Shown one piece after another: positions 8,101 to 15,721 of a stretch of 47,940 nt of DNA. The stretch is from the NCBI GenBank assembly GCA_015233135.1, contig JADFYH010000024.1:1-47940 (forward strand), in the 5' to 3' direction. Source of the stretch: Deltaproteobacteria bacterium. Its GTDB lineage: Bacteria; UBA10199; JADFYH01. A program made the position numbers and the translations under genes. How positions within the stretch are numbered: position 1 is the first letter of the stretch; each line of letters opens with the position of its first letter. A model generated the notes under the pieces. The model did no database searches. It saw only the letters and a list, made by a program, of their open reading frames with translations, and was not told the DNA's origin.

Positions 8101-11100
8101 CCCCCACCAGCGTAGCCGCCTGATTGATGCGCCCTTTTTCATCCTGGATCTCGGCTTCCAAACGATAATAGGCCCCTTTCGAAGTAGCGGGAAAGGTCCA
8201 AGTGCCTTGGGCTTGAGCGTCACTTTGAACACTGCTGGTCGTAATTAATTTGTCTTCGGGTTCCGATTCAAACACCCAATTTCCATCTTCATTGCGTTTT
8301 TTGATGGTCTTGTATTCGCGGCTATAAAGCTTCAAAGAAATACTGCGATTGGGGAGGCGCTGACCCTTGGTATTTAAAGTGACCAGATTGAATTGCAAGG
8401 GCTCCCCGGCATTAATCACTTTTTGTTTGGCCTTCACTCCCACATAGGCGGCAGCCCGATGCACCATGAAATCTTTGACGGCAAAAATCTGGGCCCCTAA
8501 TTCCTTGGCGGACACGCTTAAAGTATAGAGTTGCGCGGTTTCGTCTTCCTTTAAATTGGGAGTGGTGTTGATTTCAAAAAGCCCCTGCTCATCCAGCTTA
8601 TCGTAGACATCCGCCACCACTACCGCCTCAATACCCGTTTTGTTATCACTGCTGGCAGGATCATGCTTGATCTTGGGATCCATAATCCGGGAATCCGAAT
8701 CGGTGGAATAAACTCCCGACGCGAGGACCTTTCCATCTTCTTCAAAAAAATCTTTTTCTTCTGAATAAGAAGTGTCTCCATAATTTCCCTTCTTCTTCTT
8801 TTTTAAGATCTTTTCTTCATCCACAAAACTGTAATCCTGAAAGGCCTTGGGTTTAAAGCGATAGGCCTCTTGTCGGATATTCCAGCTGAGTTCGGCATTT
8901 TTGAGTTTTGCCCCAAAATAATATTCCCCCTGGGCCTTTATCTTGATGGGCTCTCCGCTCAAGGCCTCGTCCGTACTGGACGAAAGAGACAATTTAAAAT
9001 CCGGTTTCTTGTAGCTGTTCACATAAAAGATTTTTGTAAAACTCTGGGTCTTGGCTTCTCCCTTCCAGGACAGCGTGGGGATAGAAATGTTGAGACTGTA
9101 GCGCCCGCGGGGAATCTCTTCTCCGCCCAAGAGGATTTCATCTTCCAAGACTCCCGTCACAGAAAGAGGGAGCTTTTTCTTGTAGATCTCACTGTGATTC
9201 GAATCGACAATCTTCAAATCTACTTCCTTCAAATCGCTGGGCAGATGATACACCCCTTCACGAAGCCCACGGACAAAGCCTGAGAAAAATACCTTCTGGC
9301 CAGGGCGATAGACGGGTCTATCGGTATGCAAAAAGGCAAAGTAGTTTTTAACCTGAGTGGGTTTTTCAAACTCGTAACCAAAAGAAGAGGCCTCCAGACC
9401 TTCGACATCTTTTTCAGTGGAGAGGAGGCTGTAATATTTGGGATCGTCTACAATGACGGTCAGATGCCCTTCGTACTCGGCGGGAAGATCAATTTGATTG
9501 TTCAACAATTCTAAAATTCCATCGCTATTCGTATAACCCGTGGCCACCAATTGCTGGTCTCTCCAGATTTGGATGGGCAGCTGAGCCAAGGGTTTTCCGC
9601 TTTCGATATCCAGGGCCCAGACCACCGTCTTGTTTTCATAATGCTTTAAGGCCAGAGCCGTTTGCGTCAAAAGCAGGGTCTTGCTGGTCGTCACCGGTTC
9701 CGCTTGTACCAAGGTCTCGGTGTCGATACCCAACTTTTTCACCTTCTTCTTGAGTGTCATTTCACTCATCGGAAAAAACGTCACCTCCAGCATATAAAAA
9801 CCCGCCTGCAAATGGGGATAGGCCTCTGCTAGACTAATTTTCCCGTGGTAGTACTCATCGTAAGGCGCAGAAATCGTAAACTCTTTCAGATAAGGATCTT
9901 TGGCCTCTTCGCTTTTATTTTTCTCTTCTGCTGCATCCACTGAAGAGGCATTGGCCTCATAAGAATCTTCTCCTTCTCCCTCTTCACTTTGAGCATTCTC
10001 ACAAGGGTTTCCATGAGACAAGGTACTCGCTGAAGCCCGACAAGGAATTAATTTCAGCTGCATCTTTTCGGCATTGATGCTGGTGTAGGGAAGCAGCGGA
10101 AGCTTTTTGGAATAGAGCATTTTTTTGGTGATGTCGAGAGTGCCTTCCAAACCCGCATGCATTGTTTGAAATAATATTCTTTGCGGCGTCAGGTCTGGCC
10201 TGTCTGTTTGTCCCAATCGATCTTCCAAGGCCTTGGTAATTCTGATTTCATAAGGATGATTGAATTTGCTCGAAGGGCTGACACAAGCCGTGCGTTGGGG
10301 AAGATCTTGAGGATCGGTAGCAGTTTCCATTTCTGAATTTTCTTCTTCTTCAGAACCATAAACGCGGTCTTGATAATAATAAGTGATTCTAGCGCTAGGG
10401 TCCGGTTTCTCAGCCCCTTGGGGGATAAATTGCACGGACGATTCAAAGTTTTTTCTATTAATCGGATTGTTAAACTCGAAACAAATATCTCCGGTCGGCA
10501 GTTTCTTATCCAGTTTGATCGTTCCACGGCTGAGGAAAAGTTTTTTCAGTTCTTTTGCATCTTCCGTCCGCGAAAAAAGCTGGTCGGTGACGGATTCGTC
10601 CTGAGACCAGACATTGGAATCGGGATAGGCATGGGCCACATAGATGCGTTCCAATTTCATGGGCTCCGCGGTGTGCATCCCCAGTTTGGGCGAGACCGAG
10701 GTCTTTCGATCTCCTGTTAGCGGAGAAAGCTCTTTCGCCAAAAGAAATTCATATTCGGTATTGAGCTTCCAGCCTTTGTCAGCAGACACAAAAAGGGTTT
10801 CGCTCAAGTCTTCTGCTTTTTTGGGGGCTTCCCAGGAAAATTTCATCTTCTCTTCGCAGTCGCTACTTTGAATTTTATCGTGAGAACGATTATTTGGATA
10901 AAGAGGATCCGCTTCGCGCGTAATCGTATGGCAGCTCAGCCCGGCCTCTATTTCGGCACGATTCATTTTCTGGGAAAAATTGATTTTGAGAGGCGTGGAA
11001 ACCTTGACAAAGCTCTGTCCTGAGCGCGGAGAGACAAAGCGGGCCACGGGTTCCGAGGTATGAAACTCAATAACATGTTCTTTCGCGAGTTCCTTTCCAT

Positions 11101-11578
11101 CCAGCGACTTTAAACCCTTGGGCAAAATAGCCCTAAAATTTCTGGCCAAGGGAAGCTCTTCCAAAAATCGATATTCCATCCCCTTGGACCCCACCCAGCG
11201 AAATTCTCCTTTGATAGGAGGTTCTATTTTCAAATCGATACCAGGATGTTTATCCGGATCCACTTCAGTAAAGGGAATCATGGGATGATCGAATAAAATT
11301 TTTATTCCTTCCGACTGGGCTGGGATTTCACCCATCGGAGAGGCAATCAAGACATGCAGCCCTTCTGCGGGATTCGGCGCCTCCTGATTCAAATTCATCT
11401 TTTTTAAATCGACCTTGTTGATTTGCAACACTTGCTTGAACTTGGGTTTTTCAAAATGATGCACGAGCCAAGCGCCGATGGGAAGCAAGAGGAAAATGGA
11501 AAGGAGAAAAATCCAGAGAGGAAAATTGGAATCGGGATCTTCGATAATTTTTTTGAAATCGATTTTATCGAATTTCAT
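5192..11578 (-). CDS. Bacterial alpha-2-macroglobulin
   Basis: A 2128-residue periplasmic protease trap. A single N-terminal membrane segment (about residues 19-40, FPLWIFLLSIFLLLPIGAWL) anchors it; I see no lipobox, unlike lipoprotein versions. Several macroglobulin (MG) domains follow; residues 730-790 include FAFLHTDRPVYRPGQKVFFS, typical of MG domains. The thioester motif YPYGCAEQ is intact near residue 1580, so it should crosslink attacking proteases. It is followed by the helical TED domain and the C-terminal receptor-like domain. Two acidic low-complexity linkers (near 540-570 and 950-990) are lineage-specific. In other bacteria this gene is adjacent to pbpC; here pbpC lies 4.1 kb away, beyond an accessory insert. 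Confidence 0.93.
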   Translation of the reverse strand: MKFDKIDFKKIIEDPDSNFPLWIFLLSIFLLLPIGAWLVHHFEKPKFKQVLQINKVDLKKMNLNQEAPNPAEGLHVLIASPMGEIPAQSEGIKILFDHPMIPFTEVDPDKHPGIDLKIEPPIKGEFRWVGSKGMEYRFLEELPLARNFRAILPKGLKSLDGKELAKEHVIEFHTSEPVARFVSPRSGQSFVKVSTPLKINFSQKMNRAEIEAGLSCHTITREADPLYPNNRSHDKIQSSDCEEKMKFSWEAPKKAEDLSETLFVSADKGWKLNTEYEFLLAKELSPLTGDRKTSVSPKLGMHTAEPMKLERIYVAHAYPDSNVWSQDESVTDQLFSRTEDAKELKKLFLSRGTIKLDKKLPTGDICFEFNNPINRKNFESSVQFIPQGAEKPDPSARITYYYQDRVYGSEEEENSEMETATDPQDLPQRTACVSPSSKFNHPYEIRITKALEDRLGQTDRPDLTPQRILFQTMHAGLEGTLDITKKMLYSKKLPLLPYTSINAEKMQLKLIPCRASASTLSHGNPCENAQSEEGEGEDSYEANASSVDAAEEKNKSEEAKDPYLKEFTISAPYDEYYHGKISLAEAYPHLQAGFYMLEVTFFPMSEMTLKKKVKKLGIDTETLVQAEPVTTSKTLLLTQTALALKHYENKTVVWALDIESGKPLAQLPIQIWRDQQLVATGYTNSDGILELLNNQIDLPAEYEGHLTVIVDDPKYYSLLSTEKDVEGLEASSFGYEFEKPTQVKNYFAFLHTDRPVYRPGQKVFFSGFVRGLREGVYHLPSDLKEVDLKIVDSNHSEIYKKKLPLSVTGVLEDEILLGGEEIPRGRYSLNISIPTLSWKGEAKTQSFTKIFYVNSYKKPDFKLSLSSSTDEALSGEPIKIKAQGEYYFGAKLKNAELSWNIRQEAYRFKPKAFQDYSFVDEEKILKKKKKGNYGDTSYSEEKDFFEEDGKVLASGVYSTDSDSRIMDPKIKHDPASSDNKTGIEAVVVADVYDKLDEQGLFEINTTPNLKEDETAQLYTLSVSAKELGAQIFAVKDFMVHRAAAYVGVKAKQKVINAGEPLQFNLVTLNTKGQRLPNRSISLKLYSREYKTIKKRNEDGNWVFESEPEDKLITTSSVQSDAQAQGTWTFPATSKGAYYRLEAEIQDEKGRINQAATLVGVGGDPDLAYKANSDVRMALATDQNFYKVGEVAKILVPEAKPGSTGLLTVERAGVLKQEVIHFEGQNTFNIPIQEDYLPNVYVSLLLFNKQGDEDATMKMGMTELKISPERKSVVVKVEPEKAKYQPKEKARVKITTLDEKGRPLAADVIVSVADESVLRLIDYESPNLVDYFYFPRKLGVFTAENMIHFKSGDGENDVVDQKKRNKFLDTAFFSGHVKTAANGEAWVEFNLPDNLTTWVAEALAVTSETRVGSAFNTFKSGVPVFARPSLPRFLAVEDVAKPTVFVENNSEENFQGSLEIAVQGGAALKSEKTFEIKLPAHERNPLEYELAGVSANEAKIAFTLKDASGSVLDILENSFPVYDRSLPQIYTASGATRDQTVEKIQMPQNLRQDRGGLEVEVSSSPLSLLQKNFAYLLSYPYGCAEQRSSALIALHELADLQKQFHQKGTKIPQAWEALLKQNFKIKDDGSLDEEALKRIYSKSLAELKTFQKRDGGFNFWTQDQGSDPFVSALVARVLALYPTESYDNKVAVDLLDYLQSVLNAQKTLPAPNDPKASADQYALDSRVELAWSMLELGQKMARDNALAREQIQTALKYLDRFSTRGLASLVLAQSILAPGPESASTQSSLWTSITQKISGKKNTALSPAIDLLRNEVQRQKSEQGERAYWKDTARVYDEVTISARVLRAFLAYDPKDELVLPSVRYLISKMKGGNLGNTQATREALMALLQYSNLAASDSNTANKIDVKLQVGKDLTQEKMFPFSLASWIQKQYSVTELTHQTQPLEMKLSTSDSNSALYYQAELSAYYPLDAIPRAEEGLMVQREFYDLKDLKEEHPLTQFELGENYKVTLMVIAEQALNQLMVEHLLPAGFEAVDFSLSDAGSYQTESLAESAEMTSPVYRSSLFTHDELHDDRVMWLAPYASYGIYKVRHIVRAAQVGNFQAPGALAHPFYESGYEGRSRSFWVEIK

Positions 11579-11598
11579 GGAGGGCCTCTTTTATTAAA

Positions 11599-11809
11599 AA
11601 CTTGAGTTCCGCAGATTTTAAGAATCATTTTTTGCTCATTCTTGGCAAGTCCCCACCTATAAAGCATTTCCCCTCTCCCCTTGAGGGAGAGGGTCAGGGT
11701 GAGGGGTATTTCTAGTGCACTCAGGATCACCCTCTCTCTGACTCTCTCCCCTCAAGGGAGAGAGGACTTTTCAGAGTGGCTTCTTACTAAAATCTGCGGA
11801 ACTCAAGTT
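11599..11809. repeat. MITE-like element with 22-bp perfect inverted ends
   Basis: Bases 11599-11620 and 11788-11809 are perfect 22-bp inverted copies (tip AACTTGAGTTCCGC). Inside is a second GC-rich inverted repeat: 11669-11706 faces 11726-11766, each arm with its own small palindrome around CCTTGAGG or CCTCAAGG. TTAAAAACTT occurs at both outer edges (11594-11603 and 11808-11817) and could be a target duplication. It lies upstream of the alpha-2-macroglobulin gene. No coding sequence is seen. Confidence 0.7.
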
Positions 11810-11874
11810 AAAAACTTACCTAAAAGCGTGGAGGATAAAGGCTGGAAAATTAAAAATCAAGTCCTAGGGGATCC

Positions 11875-11984
11875 TTAATAACTCCCCGAAGGCTCAGTAA
11901 TCTGACCTTGACTCTCGATAATTCCAGTAAACATAGACGAGGCGATAACCTGATTAAAATGAAGAGTGCAATTAAAAATCAACG
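11875..11984 (-). pseudogene. Duplicated 5' fragment of ribE
   Basis: On the minus strand an ATG at 11934 opens MFTGIIESQGQIT and stops after 19 codons. The real ribE opens [13 protein letters not shown] at 25949. Similarity continues upstream of both ATGs (ATTCC-RGTAAACAT and the following ~50 bases on the plus strand), at roughly 70-75 percent by eye over about 75 bp. This is a degenerate copy of the ribE start and its leader, without the rest of the gene. Confidence 0.7.
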
Positions 11985-11996
11985 GGTACAAATATA

Positions 11997-12060
11997 GGAC
12001 TTTTTTGGAGCTCTATCCAAAATAGTCTGGACTTTTTTGGAGTTCTATCCAAAATAGTCT
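11997..12060 (+). promoter_or_regulatory. Tandem palindromic operator-like repeat upstream of the DUF4143 ATPase
   Basis: Two 32-bp copies (11997-12028 and 12029-12060) differ at one base. Each is itself a near-perfect inverted repeat: TTTTGGA and TCCAAAA arms around six bases, with outer GACT and AGTC. The second copy ends two bases before the ATG at 12063. Its position suggests autoregulation or a translation-blocking hairpin. Confidence 0.6.
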
Positions 12061-12062
12061 GC

Positions 12063-13277
12063 ATGCTCCCCAAACGCTCACTTTTTCAATTGTTGGAAGA
12101 AAGACACTTCCCTCACCACAAAATGGCCTTTCTCGTGGGGCCACGGCAGGCAGGAAAAACCTTTCTGGCAAAGGCACTTCTTAAAGAGCATTCCTGTTCT
12201 CCCCTTTATTACAATTGGGACGATGCCTATCAAAAAAAGAAGTTATTGAAAGATGCCTATTCTTTCGAAAAAGATTTTCCCTCTGCAAAACAACCTTTAG
12301 TCGTTTTTGATGAAATTCATAAGTATTCTCGCTGGAAAAATTTTTTAAAGGGAGTTTACGATCGATTTTATCCGGAAGTGGATTTTTTAATCACCGGCAG
12401 CGGCCGCTTGGACGTCTATAAAAAAGGCTCAGACAGTTTATTTGGACGCTTTTTCATTTATCACCTTCTTCCCTTAAGCGTAGGCGAACTGCTGGAGAAT
12501 GGCCTCACTCCCCTTTCAAAACAGTTTCAAAATTTTGAGGAAAATAAAAAAGCCCGAATTCTCTATGAAAACTTATGGAACTACTCCGGTTTTCCAGATC
12601 CTTATCTCAAAAAAGATGAGGCCTATTACCAGCAATGGGAAAACCTGCGAAGAGAGCTGGTCCTCCGACAAGACGTACGGGATTTAAGCAGTGTAAAAGA
12701 GTTGGGCATGATGGAACATTTATTTCATCTATTACCCGAACGAGTGGGCTCGCCCCTTTCCATCAACTCCCTCACTCAGGATATTGAAACCACTTTTAAA
12801 ACGATTCAAAATTGGATCCACATTTTGGAGCGGGTTTATTATCTTTTTTGCATTTCGCCTTATTCGAAAAAAATGGCCAGGGCGATCAAGAAAGAAAAGA
12901 AGGTTTTTTTATGGAATTGGAGAGAACTAGAAGACGAAGGAAAAAGGTTCGAAAACCTGGTTGCAGTTCATCTCAAAAAATTCGTCTCCCTCTATAATGA
13001 TTTTGGTCTGGCAAAACTTTCACTTCATTACTTACGAGATAAAAATAAGCGGGAAGTGGATTTCATCCTTCTAAAAAATGAAAAACCCTGGGTATTGATT
13101 GAAGCCAAACTGAGTGATCAAGCGGTTTCCAAAGACCTGCTTTATTATTCTGATCTGTTGAAGCCTGAGCATGTGTTTCAAATTGTTTCTACTCCAAATG
13201 TGTATTTCAAAAAGACCACGGAGACTCAAAAAGCTTGGGTGATGAGTGCCGATCGGTTTTTGGCGGGTCTGGTTTGA
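12063..13277 (+). CDS. AAA-type ATPase with C-terminal DUF4143 domain
   Basis: The 404-residue protein has Walker A GPRQAGKT (about residues 26-33) and Walker B LVVFDEIHK (about 79-87), with the sensor-like LITGSGR after it. The C-terminal half is DUF4143; its end, REVDFILLKNEKPWVLIEAK, resembles a restriction-endonuclease-like fold (D-x(n)-E-x-K). Members are common orphan ATPases of uncertain function, often mobile and proposed to act in stress or defence. The gene has no clear ribosome binding site because palindromic repeats abut the ATG. It is on the strand opposite to the flanking core genes and is part of the insert between alpha-2-macroglobulin and pbpC. Confidence 0.88.
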   Translation: MLPKRSLFQLLEERHFPHHKMAFLVGPRQAGKTFLAKALLKEHSCSPLYYNWDDAYQKKKLLKDAYSFEKDFPSAKQPLVVFDEIHKYSRWKNFLKGVYDRFYPEVDFLITGSGRLDVYKKGSDSLFGRFFIYHLLPLSVGELLENGLTPLSKQFQNFEENKKARILYENLWNYSGFPDPYLKKDEAYYQQWENLRRELVLRQDVRDLSSVKELGMMEHLFHLLPERVGSPLSINSLTQDIETTFKTIQNWIHILERVYYLFCISPYSKKMARAIKKEKKVFLWNWRELEDEGKRFENLVAVHLKKFVSLYNDFGLAKLSLHYLRDKNKREVDFILLKNEKPWVLIEAKLSDQAVSKDLLYYSDLLKPEHVFQIVSTPNVYFKKTTETQKAWVMSADRFLAGLV

Positions 13278-13337
13278 CTTAAAAAAACCTTTTTCAGTTC
13301 CACCTGCAACTCAAAATCAATTTCTGTCATCTGATTT

Positions 13338-15533
13338 TTAGTCCCGAGGTGCTACAACAACACGAAAACCGGTATCTCTTGCGCCAAGATTAGGCGAGCG
13401 ACTGTCCCGACGGGCCGCCAGCGCGTTCTCGGCACGTTTGAAGTCCCAGGTAAAACCACGCAGCTCGCGTTTAATAGAACCATTAATTATTACCGGATTT
13501 CGAAACCCTGCTGTTGTCTTGGCCAGTCCCTCTAACCTTGTTCGATACCAACCATTGCACCACTCCAAGACTCCATTGATCCTAACTCCCAAGGGGCCAG
13601 GAGGAACTGCATCCACCTCTAAGGGCCCATCCTCCCATCGTCGATTAAAATCAGCATTCTCTGCATTCGGTGCTTGTCCATCACTGGTCCCATATTTAAA
13701 ATTGCGGCATTGTTTCGTTTGAGGATCAACTCCCCCTCTCCTTACAAACTCAGCCTCTGCGGCGCTGGGTAGGCGGCCCGGCTGCCCCGTGAGTATTCTT
13801 CCCGCCCAATCACAAAAGCCCAAGGCCCCTACCCAGCTTACATGAGCGGGTTGGTTGGGTCTGTTTACTGGGAGGACTGGGTTGGCTATTTTTCTAACTG
13901 TTGGCACGACTCGTTCGATGCGTAATCCATTGGGATATTCAGTGGGATTCCCTTGATCATATCGATTGAGATCGAATTGCCTGTTTGAAAAAAATGCCCG
14001 GGCCTGGTCATCATTTCCACAACATTCGATAATTGCCTGCAAAGCCGCTTCTACAGTGACAGCTTCCCCCTTAATGACTTCATTAAAATAAGCCTGGGCA
14101 TCCTCTTCTGTTTCAAAACGACCCACGACCCAACAAAAGGGATTTCCTTTTTCTGTGGCAATAAGCGCGTAAGGTGTTTTTGACATCTCTCTTTGATAAA
14201 GCTCAAAGGCCGCATTCGTCACCACGGTTTCAGTCATACCAAAATCAGGCAGACTAAGCTCTTGAACAGGGCGTTTATCTAAATAAGCATCAGGGCCTTC
14301 TTCGCCCATTCTAAATCTACCCCCGAGAATTCGAACGAAGCTCATTAGTTGTGAAAGAGGATGCGCCTTGGCAAGCGCGTTTACACCGAGCACCCTTTCC
14401 AGCTCTGCAATTTTGGCCTCTGTCTCAGTAATCAATTTCTCCACCTCTCGCCGTTCATCCCCTCTTCTGGTTGTTGCCAGGCGTCTTTGCAAATCAGCAA
14501 GATCTCCTTGATAAACCGAAAGGTCCTCTCGTGTTCCTCGTGTTCTCGGACCAATTCCCCCCTCCCCCACCGCTCCCATCGCCAGCATCAAGGTTTGCAG
14601 CTGTGTTTGATGCCAAATCTCTGGGATTCGGCCTGCAAACTCGATGAAGTCTTGGCAGCTGGGGGATTCTACCGTAGGGGCGGCCCTCTGTGGCCGCCCG
14701 TCACCATTTGCGGTCGGGCACGGAGGCCCAACCCTACGAAGAAGATGACTTCCAACTGCAAACATCCCATGCCCCACACAAAAAGCCGCATCCGTTACAC
14801 TATTTTTGATCAGCTCTCGCCAGTTCAAGGCATCTCTCCAAACTTCTCTTTGCTCCACGGCTTCAAATACATTGCGATGTAAAATCTGGCGTGAGACTTT
14901 ATTGATTTGATGCCCCGCGAAGATCTCTAGTCCTGTTGCCACACAATTCGTCGCCCCACCGATCAATCTTCCTAAAATAAAGCTACCTGTGCTTCCGCCC
15001 AGCGCATGGCCCAGCACCTCCGCGGCTCCCAGGTTACCCATGCTGAGTAAATCTTGGGCCGAAAATGAGTTGGACGAATAGGACTGATGGGACAAATAGG
15101 CCTGGATGTTTCCGGAAAGATATTGATTCACCAGGTGCGTGACGGGAATACGAATACAGAATGCGGCCACTCTACCGAGTGCGTTATTGCCGACAAAGGC
15201 AATCAGACCTTGGCCGGCAGCCCTTCCTGCGAAGCCGGCGGGGATTCCGGCAGCCACCGCTATCCCCAGCTGTAGAGCAAAAGATTGGGTACAGATTTCC
15301 TGATCGAAAAACTCCAATGCCGGTCGGGCACAGAGACCCGATCCTACGGAAGAATACAGAGAGGAAAACAGGGAATGTTTGGCTCGGCGCAAGGCGCCCA
15401 AGATTGGGCTCAAAGGAGAAAATTCAGGGACAGCATTTGCGGATACAGAGGCTTCAGCGCCTTGATGTACGGCTAGATCAGCGCTATTTATAACCAATGT
15501 TAATGCTTGCGTAGTTCTGTTGATTGTAACCAT
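13338..15533 (-). CDS. Large effector-like protein with C-terminal FGE/SUMF1 (formylglycine-generating-enzyme) domain
   Basis: The 731-residue protein starts MVTINRT, shared with the truncated paralogue at 89-286. Residues 80-230 are glycine- and alanine-rich and moderately hydrophobic (FALQLGIAVAAGIPAGFAG; GHALGGSTGSFILGRLIGG), resembling translocation or pre-toxin regions of polymorphic effectors. A coiled coil follows (about 335-375, with RRGDERREVEKLITETEAKI). The C-terminal ~340 residues form an FGE-sulfatase fold: VRILGGRFRMGEEG, VSWVGALGFCDWAGR, LPSAAEAEFVRRGG and the closing DTGFRVV. The FGE catalytic cysteine pair is not obvious, so it may be a binding domain. Two stretches (about 62-71 and 265-287) are translated palindromic repeats. 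No signal peptide is seen. A sigma-28-like element lies 48 bp upstream. Confidence 0.7.
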   Translation of the reverse strand: MVTINRTTQALTLVINSADLAVHQGAEASVSANAVPEFSPLSPILGALRRAKHSLFSSLYSSVGSGLCARPALEFFDQEICTQSFALQLGIAVAAGIPAGFAGRAAGQGLIAFVGNNALGRVAAFCIRIPVTHLVNQYLSGNIQAYLSHQSYSSNSFSAQDLLSMGNLGAAEVLGHALGGSTGSFILGRLIGGATNCVATGLEIFAGHQINKVSRQILHRNVFEAVEQREVWRDALNWRELIKNSVTDAAFCVGHGMFAVGSHLLRRVGPPCPTANGDGRPQRAAPTVESPSCQDFIEFAGRIPEIWHQTQLQTLMLAMGAVGEGGIGPRTRGTREDLSVYQGDLADLQRRLATTRRGDERREVEKLITETEAKIAELERVLGVNALAKAHPLSQLMSFVRILGGRFRMGEEGPDAYLDKRPVQELSLPDFGMTETVVTNAAFELYQREMSKTPYALIATEKGNPFCWVVGRFETEEDAQAYFNEVIKGEAVTVEAALQAIIECCGNDDQARAFFSNRQFDLNRYDQGNPTEYPNGLRIERVVPTVRKIANPVLPVNRPNQPAHVSWVGALGFCDWAGRILTGQPGRLPSAAEAEFVRRGGVDPQTKQCRNFKYGTSDGQAPNAENADFNRRWEDGPLEVDAVPPGPLGVRINGVLEWCNGWYRTRLEGLAKTTAGFRNPVIINGSIKRELRGFTWDFKRAENALAARRDSRSPNLGARDTGFRVVVAPRD
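14673..14738. repeat. REP-like double palindrome inside the FGE-domain gene
   Basis: CGTAGGG at the left pairs with CCCTACG at the right. Inside are GGGCGGCC-N6-GGCCGCCC and GTCGGGC-N6-GCCCAAC. The insert is in frame and encodes about 22 residues around RRVGPPCPTANGDGRP. GC content is clearly above the gene average. Confidence 0.7.
15319..15350. repeat. Half-copy of the same REP-like repeat, same gene
   Basis: GGTCGGGCACAGAGACCCG followed by ATCCTACGG matches the right half of the repeat at 14673-14738 (GGTCGGGCACGGAGGCCCA, ACCCTACG). It is in frame, encoding SVGSGLCARPALE. The truncated paralogue at the left window end diverges just before this point. Confidence 0.6.
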
Positions 15534-15580
15534 AAGTTTTTAAGCCTTAAGAGAATAGTCAATCTTTCAGTTCTAAAAGC

Positions 15581-15607
15581 TTATCGGCACAGAATAGAAA
15601 TTGTTGT
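15581..15607 (-). promoter_or_regulatory. Sigma-28-like promoter element, copy 2
   Basis: On the minus strand ACAACAA-N12-GCCGATAA, 48 bp upstream of the start at 15533. The -10 box is a full match to the FliA consensus GCCGATAA. The spacing is identical to the copies at 341-367 and 43309-43335. The following CTTTTA and the AAAACTTATGGT around the start codon are also shared with copy 1. Confidence 0.65.
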
Positions 15608-15642
15608 GTAATCTTTTCAAAAAAGGATTTATTTCTATTATG

Positions 15643-15674
15643 CACACTCTCCCGTCGAGGGAGAGGGTGGGGGA
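15643..15674. repeat. Partial GC-rich palindromic repeat
   Basis: CTCTCCC (15647-15653) pairs with GGGAGAG (15659-15665), followed by GGTGGGGG. This looks like one half of the repeat type found inside 11599-11809 and in the ABC1-kinase gene. It lies between the promoter element and pbpC. Confidence 0.5.
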
Positions 15675-15721
15675 TGAAAAATCGCGTAATCTGAGTAAAT
15701 AAGTTTTTTTCAAAAACTCAA

